From Parabacteroides hominis (lineage in GTDB: Bacteria; Bacteroidota; Bacteroidia; Bacteroidales; Tannerellaceae): a stretch of 64,000 nt of DNA. Both the position numbers and the translations under genes were made by a program. Where the stretch lies: the NCBI RefSeq assembly GCF_014287585.1, contig NZ_JACOOJ010000014.1, positions 44,750-108,749 on the forward strand, read 5' to 3'. Positions 45,854 to 52,504 of this stretch are shown piece by piece. Every line of letters starts with the position of its first letter. The stretch's first letter is position 1. The notes beneath the pieces were generated by a model that saw only the letters and a program-made list of their open reading frames with translations, had not been told where the DNA came from and did not search any database.

Positions 45854-46354
45854 ATGGATAGCCGTATTGATATAATAAAAGGTATTCATCCCGGAAAATT
45901 TATTGAAAGGGAATTGAAAAAAGGAAATTTGACTCAGCGTTCTCTGGCAGAGGCAACAGGTATTCCATATCAAACTATTAATGCAATTATTGCAGGCAGA
46001 CGAAACTTAACAACGGAGCAAGCCATAAAAATAGATTCTGTATTGAACTTGGAAGAGGGTTTTTTCTCTATACTTCAAGTTTATTATGACATAAAACAGT
46101 ATAGAGAGAAAGAATTAGCTAATCTGTATACTGGTAGTCCACGTATTCGTCGAATACTTTTTTGGGACACGGATTTCGACAAAATCAACTGGGGTAAGTA
46201 TAAAGATGCTGTTATCAAGCGGGTATTAGAGAGAGGTAATGAAGAAGAAATCAATGAAATTCAAAATTTTTATAATCTTTCGACAGGTCAACTAAAACTA
46301 TATAAGCCGAGGAAAATACGTCAATATAGATTAAACCAAAAAACGAATGACTAA
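45854..46354 (+). CDS. HigA-like HTH antitoxin joined to a DUF6922-like domain
   Basis: 166 residues. Residues about 8-75 are a HigA/XRE helix-turn-helix: GIHPGKFIERELKKGNLTQR, SLAEATGIPYQTINAIIAGR, then NLTTEQAIKIDSVLNL. The second half carries RRILFWDTDFDKINWGKYKD and VIKRVLERGNEEEINEIQNF, which look like DUF6922, a Bacteroidota domain usually in separate short proteins beside AbiEii-type toxins. It would bind its own promoter through the HTH (operator at 45815-45832) and neutralise the downstream toxin. The stop overlaps the toxin start by 8 nt, as in coupled toxin-antitoxin pairs. Low GC compared with the gad genes suggests acquisition. Confidence 0.75.
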   Translation: MDSRIDIIKGIHPGKFIERELKKGNLTQRSLAEATGIPYQTINAIIAGRRNLTTEQAIKIDSVLNLEEGFFSILQVYYDIKQYREKELANLYTGSPRIRRILFWDTDFDKINWGKYKDAVIKRVLERGNEEEINEIQNFYNLSTGQLKLYKPRKIRQYRLNQKTND

Positions 46355-47015
46355 GAAAAACGCTAATAAACTGCATTATGAAACGGTTAGTCCTCTATTG
46401 AGGAAGATTCTCAATGATATAATGGGGAATTCTATTTTTGAGCCGTTCTATTTGGTTGGTGGTACTTCTTTGAGCTTGCGGTTAGGACATAGGAAGTCGG
46501 TAGATATTGATTTGTTTACCAATGTCCCTTATGGAAGCTTGGATTTTACTGTATATGAAAACTTTTTTCGGAATAACTATCAATACTACTATTGTGCAGA
46601 TAAAACAGACCTTGTCGGGTTTGGGCGTTCGTATTATATTGGAAATTTGGAAGACGATAGCATAAAAGTAGATTTGTTTTATCACGATGAGATTATAGAC
46701 CCATGCGATATAGTTGATGGTATACGAATGGCAAGTCTTCCCGATGTTACAGCGATGAAAATAGATGTTATTTCCCGAATTGGTCGTAAAAAGGATTTTT
46801 GGGATTTACACGAACTGCTGAATACTTATACTATTTCTCAAATGATATCCTTTCATAAACAGCGGTATGAATACACGCATGACAAAAAGGAAATAATTTC
46901 CAATCTTACTGATTTTTCTTCTGCTGATAAGGAGCTTGACCCTATCTGTCTGAAAGAGAAAGAGTGGGAATTAATAAAGTTGGACTTTGTGGAACTGATG
47001 AAACTAAAATCTTAA
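46347..47015 (+). CDS. AbiEii-type nucleotidyltransferase toxin
   Basis: 222 residues. The nucleotidyltransferase signature is present near residues 36-60: YLVGGTSLSLRLGHRKSVDI with the paired acids in DIDLFTNV, the two catalytic aspartates of the family. A third conserved segment, SLPDVTAMKIDVISRIGRKK, follows with DFWDLHELL. In AbiE systems the toxin transfers nucleotides to target RNA and is counteracted by the antitoxin; some family members protect against phage. The target of this one is unknown. It is co-transcribed with the HTH-DUF6922 gene and is followed by 600 nt without a clear gene. Confidence 0.82.
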   Translation: MTKKNANKLHYETVSPLLRKILNDIMGNSIFEPFYLVGGTSLSLRLGHRKSVDIDLFTNVPYGSLDFTVYENFFRNNYQYYYCADKTDLVGFGRSYYIGNLEDDSIKVDLFYHDEIIDPCDIVDGIRMASLPDVTAMKIDVISRIGRKKDFWDLHELLNTYTISQMISFHKQRYEYTHDKKEIISNLTDFSSADKELDPICLKEKEWELIKLDFVELMKLKS

Positions 47016-47628
47016 TGGGATGGGGTATTTGTATGGAGTAATTCATGGTGATTGCCAAAATCAGACACTAATCATGTATTAAGAGATAAAACTATCGTAA
47101 AACAAAAAAATGACAATAACCCCTTTTTTGCCCTTTTTCTATTTCATCTCAAATTCCGGTTCATTTTGATCTTACATTTTATCCGGTCAGACGGTTTTTG
47201 TTTGACAACAGAAAGTATGTGGTAGGCAGCTTGTCCGGTTATCGCTTCTGTTTTGTCAGTCTGAGTAGGAAAAACAGGGAAATGTGATAAAGTCCAACTC
47301 CCGGAGAATCGAATATTTGCAGACGAGGTCGGGGCGCTTATCATTTATGGAGAAATTTTTTTTCTGGCCTCTCACTGTGAGCTGCGCAGAATTTTGCCAT
47401 GACGACCGTCTTCGTTGCCGTGGGTTGCCGGGTTCATGGGTAATGACGACCGTCTTCACGGCGATGAAGTCCCTTGCCATAGTGATGACGACCGTCCTCA
47501 TGGCGATAAACCTGCAAATAAATGGAAAAAGTGCGTTTTACCTTCAAAAAGAAGAATATCTGAATTCTTTTATCGCCAAATCTACCAATTGTTAAATAAC
47601 TTGTTTTTTACAATAAGTGATCTTGAAT
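47016..47628. other. Gene-poor stretch after the toxin gene
   Basis: About 610 nt; several short frames exist in both directions but none shows coding character. It holds the three direct repeats at 47399-47508. The composition shifts from AT-rich near the toxin gene to mixed near the repeats, so this may be the right-hand edge of the inserted island. Confidence 0.35.
47399..47508. repeat. Three direct repeats of about 24 bp
   Basis: Copies at 47399-47423, 47443-47467 and 47485-47508 share ATGACGACCGTC[T/C]TC, then an [A/G][C/T]GGCGATGA-like part. They are 44 and 42 bp apart. The first copy differs most. Too few and too close to be CRISPR; the function is unknown. Confidence 0.6.
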
Positions 47629-48402
47629 TTATTTGTTTATTTGAGTAGGGTCGGCCGGTTTGGCATCAACTGCTTGTCCGGCGGGGGCAGGATGCGTTTT
47701 ATTATAATAATCTTCTTTTTTCTTGTTTGCTGCCTGCACCAGGCTTGTGACGTAGACGGTGAAGATCGGGAACATCATCATGCCGAGAGCGGCTAACAGG
47801 ACCGACAAGATGCGGCCTGTAGGCGTGACCGCGATGATGTTCGAGCCGACGGTCGTCACGTCCATGAAAGCCCACCAGAGGGCGTCGCTGTAATCCCTGA
47901 CTTCGGGGTTCACTTTATGTTCGAGCACGAAAAATATCAGGCTGGAGAAATAGACCATCGCCAACAACATCGTCAGGTAGGAGACGAAGAGCCCGGAAGC
48001 CCGGTTGGAGGTCAACCAGCCTACGACGATCGCCAGTGCCCATCCGCTGCGTACAAGCGGGATGAAACGCAGGAAATAGGTCACCTCGGCCGAGAAAGTG
48101 AAACCATAGTAATCTATAATATTAAGATAAGGAATCGAAACCAGCAGGAAGATAAAGTGAGTCTGCAAATAGTGTAATTTATGTTTTGATAAGAAGAACT
48201 CCAACACGAAATCGGCGATGAAGAACATGCAGATCCAGAACTGCGTCTTCAGATACGACGTTTGCGTGATAAACGGAATGTTGTTGAACGTGTCGATCGA
48301 AATATCAACAATAAGAAAAAGCGAGAGTAGCAATATCATCACATGAAGCACTCCGTAAATGCCCCGCTTTTCATAAAAAAAGTCGTTGAATGCAGTTCTC
48401 AT
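47629..48402 (-). CDS. kch: Voltage-gated K+-channel-like protein of the gad locus
   Basis: 257 residues. About six membrane segments are visible: VLHVMILLLSLFLIVDISI, FWICMFFIADFVLEFF, FIFLLVSIPYLNII, an S4-like YFLRFIPLVRSGWALAIVVG with only two arginines, a fifth (YLTMLLAMVYFSSLIFFVL), a pore loop and a sixth (ILSVLLAALGMMMFPIF). The filter reads TTVGSN where classical channels have TVGYG. The C-terminal tail is short and rich in Ala/Pro/Lys. Many Bacteroides gad clusters contain a channel gene near gadC and glsA, so it probably balances charge or pH during acid stress. It is read opposite to the other gad genes. Confidence 0.75.
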   Translation of the reverse strand: MRTAFNDFFYEKRGIYGVLHVMILLLSLFLIVDISIDTFNNIPFITQTSYLKTQFWICMFFIADFVLEFFLSKHKLHYLQTHFIFLLVSIPYLNIIDYYGFTFSAEVTYFLRFIPLVRSGWALAIVVGWLTSNRASGLFVSYLTMLLAMVYFSSLIFFVLEHKVNPEVRDYSDALWWAFMDVTTVGSNIIAVTPTGRILSVLLAALGMMMFPIFTVYVTSLVQAANKKKEDYYNKTHPAPAGQAVDAKPADPTQINK

Positions 48403-48430
48403 TATCTTTAAATATTTAGTATTTATTTGG

Positions 48431-48714
48431 TAAATGTTGATTTATGGGTGAGCAAACAGACAAGGCAGCGTCTTGTGCCGCAGGTTCTCTTTTGCCGTCT
48501 GCTTCAGCAGACGGATAGATGATTGTTCCGGCTTTGCCGGTTCCTCTGTGGGTTTTAACCCCTTTAAATACAATAGATGAAAGGGACTGAAGTCCACAGA
48601 GGAAGAGGCTTTGCCTCTAAATCTTTTAAACCGTCTGCTGAATCAGACGGCAAAAGAGAGCCTTCAGTCACGAGACAAACTTCGTTTGTTAGCTCGCTGA
48701 TAAATCATCATTTA
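48431..48714. repeat. 284-bp nested palindrome between kch-like gene and gadC
   Basis: The left half aligns with the reverse complement of the right half over most of its length. Ends: TAAATGTTGATTTAT with one mismatch; a 28-nt arm pair at 48487-48514 and 48631-48658 with one mismatch; and TTCCTCTGTGG (48541-48551) with CCACAGAGGAA (48594-48604). Each 28-nt arm also folds on itself (CCGTCTGC/GCAGACGG), and CCGGCTTTGCCGG and GAGGCTTTGCCTC are small hairpins. No ORF. It is a MITE-like remnant, or a structured RNA/DNA element in the divergent promoter region. Confidence 0.8.
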
Positions 48715-48881
48715 TATTTTATCCGATGAAACAACAAAATGACACCTTTTGTTTTTAACACTTGTCTGTTAATTAACCAAGTTTTACATACAGTTGACAA
48801 ACTAACACAAAAAGGAGTTGTTATACTGTCAATACGAGCGAAACTAAACAAAACAAAATTCACATTTTAATAGTAAAATTC

Positions 48882-50405
48882 ATGGCAAATATTGGAAAAG
48901 CAGTAAAACTTGGAGTATTTACTCTTGCGATTATGAATGTTACGGCAGTCGTGTCACTACGCGGACTGCCGGCCGAGGCTGTGTATGGACTGAGTTCAGC
49001 CTTTTATTATCTGTTTGCAGCAATCGTGTTCTTAATTCCTACCTCGTTGGTGGCAGCCGAGTTGGCCGCCATGTTCCAGGATAAACAGGGTGGGGTGTTC
49101 CGATGGGTAGGAGAGGCCTATGGCAAGAAATGGGGCTTCTTAGCTATCTGGGTGCAATGGATCGAAAGTACGATCTGGTATCCGACCGTTTTGACTTTCG
49201 GGGCCGTTTCCATCGCGTTTATCGGGATGAACGATGCGCACGACATGACGCTGGCTTCAAACAAAATGTACACGCTGGTTGTGGTATTGATTATTTACTG
49301 GCTTGCGACGTTTATCTCTTTGAAGGGTTTGAGCTGGGTCGGTAAGGTGGCTAAAGTAGGTGGTATCGTCGGGACGATCATCCCTGCCGGTTTGCTGATT
49401 ATCTTGGCTGTTGTGTATCTGGCTTCCGGCGGTCATTCCAATATGGATTTCCACGGAAATTTCTTCCCCGACTTTACGAAGTTCGACAACCTGGTGCTTG
49501 CATCCAGTATCTTCCTCTTTTATGCCGGTATGGAAATGGGCGGTATTCACGTGAAAGATGTGCAGAACCCTTCCGTCAACTATCCGAAGGCAGTGTTTAT
49601 CGGTGCGTTGATTACCGTTTTGATCTTCGTGTTGGGAACATTCGCATTGGGTATCATTATCCCGCAGAAGGATATTAACCTGACACAGAGTTTGCTGGTC
49701 GGTTTCGACAACTATTTCAAGTTTATCCATGCTTCCTGGCTGTCGCCCGTTATCGCCGTTGCGTTGGCTTTCGGTGTGCTGGCTGGTGTATTGACATGGG
49801 TTGCCGGTCCGTCAAAAGGTATCTTTGCCGTTGGTAAAGCCGGTTATCTGCCTCCGTTCTTCCAGAAAACAAACAAGTTGGGCGTACAGAAAAATATCCT
49901 GCTGATCCAGGGCTTGGCTGTTACATTCCTGAGCTTGCTGTTCGTGGTCATGCCTTCCGTGCAGAGTTTCTATCAGATTTTGTCGCAGTTGACGGTTATC
50001 CTTTACCTGATTATGTACATGCTGATGTTCTCCGGTGCGATCGCATTGCGTTACCGGATGAAGAAAGCCGGTCGTCCGTTCCGTATCGGTAAGAGTGGCA
50101 ACGGGCTGATGTGGTTTATCGGCGGTCTTGGTTTCTGCGGTTCATTGCTCGCTTTCATCCTGAGCTTTATCCCGCCGAGCCAGATTTCTACAGGTAACAA
50201 TACCGTTTGGTTTGCCGTGCTGATTATCGGCGCTATCGTGGTGGTAGCCGCTCCGTTCATCATCTATGCTGCCAAGAAACCGTCTTGGGTGGATCCGAAT
50301 ACAGAGTTCGAACCGTTCCATTGGGAAGTCGACAAACAGGTACAAGGAACCGGCAGCAGCAATACGGCAGGCGCATCCTCCTCCGGAACGTCCCCTAAGG
50401 CGTAA
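48882..50405 (+). CDS. gadC: Glutamate/GABA antiporter GadC
   Basis: 507 residues, about twelve membrane helices of the APC superfamily. The start (KLGVFTLAIMNVTAVVSLRG) is typical of GadC, and LAAMFQDKQGGVFRWVGEAY, VAKVGGIVGTIIPAGLLIIL and GMEMGGIHVKDVQNPSVNYP are characteristic antiporter segments. The protein exchanges external glutamate for internal GABA, completing proton removal by GadB. A cytoplasmic tail of about 45 residues ends Ser/Gly-rich (TGSSNTAGASSSGTSPKA). The tail of E. coli GadC closes the channel at high pH; here it has a different sequence. About 165 nt separate it from the 284-bp palindrome upstream. Confidence 0.93.
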   Translation: MANIGKAVKLGVFTLAIMNVTAVVSLRGLPAEAVYGLSSAFYYLFAAIVFLIPTSLVAAELAAMFQDKQGGVFRWVGEAYGKKWGFLAIWVQWIESTIWYPTVLTFGAVSIAFIGMNDAHDMTLASNKMYTLVVVLIIYWLATFISLKGLSWVGKVAKVGGIVGTIIPAGLLIILAVVYLASGGHSNMDFHGNFFPDFTKFDNLVLASSIFLFYAGMEMGGIHVKDVQNPSVNYPKAVFIGALITVLIFVLGTFALGIIIPQKDINLTQSLLVGFDNYFKFIHASWLSPVIAVALAFGVLAGVLTWVAGPSKGIFAVGKAGYLPPFFQKTNKLGVQKNILLIQGLAVTFLSLLFVVMPSVQSFYQILSQLTVILYLIMYMLMFSGAIALRYRMKKAGRPFRIGKSGNGLMWFIGGLGFCGSLLAFILSFIPPSQISTGNNTVWFAVLIIGAIVVVAAPFIIYAAKKPSWVDPNTEFEPFHWEVDKQVQGTGSSNTAGASSSGTSPKA

Positions 50406-50469
50406 ATCCGTGCGCGATGGGTTTGCCTCTGGCAAGTGATATGCTTTATTGGCAATAGAATGAAACAAA

Positions 50470-50534
50470 AGGATGTATCAAAACTCCCCCGTTCCCGCGC
50501 CAAGCACGGGGACAAGGGGCTTTGGATGCATCCT
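50470..50534 (+). terminator. Terminator after gadC
   Basis: AGGATGTATCAAA (50470-50482) pairs with TTTGGATGCATCCT (50521-50534) with an inner CCCC/GGGG stem. The outer arm shape resembles the hairpins at 6362 and 19994. Followed by CTTGTTATTT, a weak T-tract. Confidence 0.65.
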
Positions 50535-50552
50535 CTTGTTATTTAAAGACTA

Positions 50553-50746
50553 AGAAACTGTTTTGATTTTTTACAAACAGCCTTATTTATTATTTTATTG
50601 TTGTTTTCGCCTATGCTTTGAGCGTCTTTTCAGTCATATCCGTCCCTCCTCTTCGTCAGATAGCCCGCTATCTTCCTCATCAGAGTGACGGATCTGCCTC
50701 AAAAAGCCATCTCAAATCATGGGGCGAAAAAATCAAAACAGTTTCT
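50553..50746. mobile_element. MITE-like element with perfect 20-bp terminal inverted repeats
   Basis: AGAAACTG..ATTTTTT at 50553-50572 is exactly complementary to 50727-50746. The 194-bp element has no ORF; inside, ATCCGTC..GACGGAT (50638-50693) encloses AGATAG..CTATCT, a long hairpin. It sits between the gadC terminator and the end of susD2. No clear target-site duplication was seen. Confidence 0.6.
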
Positions 50747-50762
50747 AATACTTCGTGAGGTT

Positions 50763-52493
50763 TTACCAACCTGTGTTCTGTACCAGATTCTCGTTCATGT
50801 CTATTTCTTCCTGCGGGATCGGCCAGAGCTTATATTTCTCTTCAGTCGCTTTGGTGGAAAGGACTTTTCCCACAACGTCTACCTGTGCCTGGTTGTCTGT
50901 CATAGAGATCAGCAAGCCCCAACGTTTCAAGTCATTGTAACGGATGCCTTCGGCTGCGAATTCGATAGCCCTTTCGTGTTTGATCCGTTCGAATACCTGT
51001 TCTTTACCCGTTGCCTGCAAGTATGACGGTCCGGAGTTCAGGAGCGCGATGCCAGCTCTTTGGCGTACCTGGTTGATCAACTCGACAGCCTTTGGCTGGT
51101 TGCCGTTTTCGTTATAGCATTCGGCAAGCATCAGCAATACGTCTGCGTAGCGGATCAGCGGGAAATTAGTCGGCGAATGGAAACGGTCCGTGATCAATCC
51201 GTCCATGTCATATTCGGGGACAAATTTGCGATACAGATAGGTGTTATGCCCGAAAGCATTACGTACGTATCCGTTGGTCTCGTTTGACGGGTTCGATGGA
51301 GCGATAATCATTTCACAATCTTTGGCGGCATTGTTTACCCACCCTTTATACTTGTTGGCTGTGTAAGGCAGGATAATAGTCGATTCCATGCGCGGATCGC
51401 GTTCTGCATACATCTTTTGCAAAGTTGCGACACTTTCCGGATATTCGGCTACGTATTTGCCGTCCGCATCAAACGTGCTGTAGAATACATTCTCCTTCAC
51501 CGTGTTGTCTGTCGAGAAGCCGGGGAAAAGCTCGTCCCAGTCGAACGGCCGTCCATCCTTGTATTCATACATATCCACCAGTTCGACCGATGGAACCAGG
51601 CAGTTGATACAACCTCCATAAGAAGCCCGGTTGGCAATATAATGGACCGGCATGCCGTAAGCAGTACTTGCCCCGCCCAGGTTCTGGACGGCAAAGATCA
51701 TTTCCGTGCTTTCGTCTCCACCCGGTTTGAACAGTCCGGCATAGTCCGGATAAAGGGCATAGCCGTAACCACCGTTGCAGACTTCTTCAAAGGCCGTTGC
51801 TGCATCCTGGTATTGTTTGTTATAGAGCAGGACTTTTCCTTTCAGGGCGTATGCCGTACCCCTGGTGACACGTCCTTTATCGGCATCGTCCCATGCCTTG
51901 GGAAGAGTGGAGCAGGCATATTCCAGATCGGCCAGAATGAAGTTGCGCACTTCTTCTTCCGTATTCCGGGTTTTGTACATATTATCGTATTCTTTATCTA
52001 CCTCGGTTGTTTCGTCGTAGATGGGTACGCCCCCGTAGAGGTTCAACAATTCGTTGTAGAAAAAGGCACGCATGAAACGGGCTTCGGCGGTATACTGGTT
52101 GATCAGGCTTTCGTCCATATCTACGCGTTTTATATTTGTGATCAGGGTGTTCGAACGTGCGATCCCGTCGTACATGCGTTTCCAGATGTCTTTGAACAAA
52201 CCGGTAGTCGAATTGCTTTGTCCCTGGGCTACTTCGATAAAGCCATAAACGCCCCAGTTCAACCCGATACCGATATCTGCCAAACAATCGCGAGTATAAT
52301 ATATGCCGAAAGCATCATCTTTTTTGAGGGAACTGTAGATCCCCATCATGCCCTCTTTCGCATCAGCTTCGTCCTGCCAGAAAGAACCGCTCGATACTTT
52401 ATCGGCAGGATATTGATCCATGTCGTAGCATCCTGTTAATAGAAGGAGGCTCGATAGAGCTGTTAAGCCTATATGTTTAATTGATTTTTTCAT
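50763..52493 (-). CDS. SusD/RagB family lipoprotein (locus 2)
   Basis: 576 residues with lipobox in LLLLTGCYDMDQYP. Family segments EAKEGMMGIYSSLKKDDAFG-like region, TAEARFMRAFFYNELLNLYG, LIRYADVLLMLAECYNENGN and the C-terminus NENLVQNTGW mark it as SusD. It is longer than locus 1 SusD (508), so the binding surface probably differs. It starts 11 nt after susC and is followed by the MITE-like element; no enzyme gene follows, so this locus depends on enzymes from elsewhere or takes up a substrate already broken down. Confidence 0.94.
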   Translation of the reverse strand: MKKSIKHIGLTALSSLLLLTGCYDMDQYPADKVSSGSFWQDEADAKEGMMGIYSSLKKDDAFGIYYTRDCLADIGIGLNWGVYGFIEVAQGQSNSTTGLFKDIWKRMYDGIARSNTLITNIKRVDMDESLINQYTAEARFMRAFFYNELLNLYGGVPIYDETTEVDKEYDNMYKTRNTEEEVRNFILADLEYACSTLPKAWDDADKGRVTRGTAYALKGKVLLYNKQYQDAATAFEEVCNGGYGYALYPDYAGLFKPGGDESTEMIFAVQNLGGASTAYGMPVHYIANRASYGGCINCLVPSVELVDMYEYKDGRPFDWDELFPGFSTDNTVKENVFYSTFDADGKYVAEYPESVATLQKMYAERDPRMESTIILPYTANKYKGWVNNAAKDCEMIIAPSNPSNETNGYVRNAFGHNTYLYRKFVPEYDMDGLITDRFHSPTNFPLIRYADVLLMLAECYNENGNQPKAVELINQVRQRAGIALLNSGPSYLQATGKEQVFERIKHERAIEFAAEGIRYNDLKRWGLLISMTDNQAQVDVVGKVLSTKATEEKYKLWPIPQEEIDMNENLVQNTGW

Positions 52494-52504
52494 GATCCTG
52501 ATAT

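Noticed and set aside
47144..47501. Short minus-strand frames in the repeat region after the toxin gene
   Set aside because: They consist largely of translated direct repeats, have no promoter box or family resemblance, and overlap each other.
50638..50693. Minus strand reads CTGATGA, a stem, then CGAA, like the core of a hammerhead ribozyme
   Set aside because: There is no stem I between a possible GTC cleavage site and CTGATGA, and no stem III after the GAA; the sequence is better explained as the inner hairpin of the MITE-like element.
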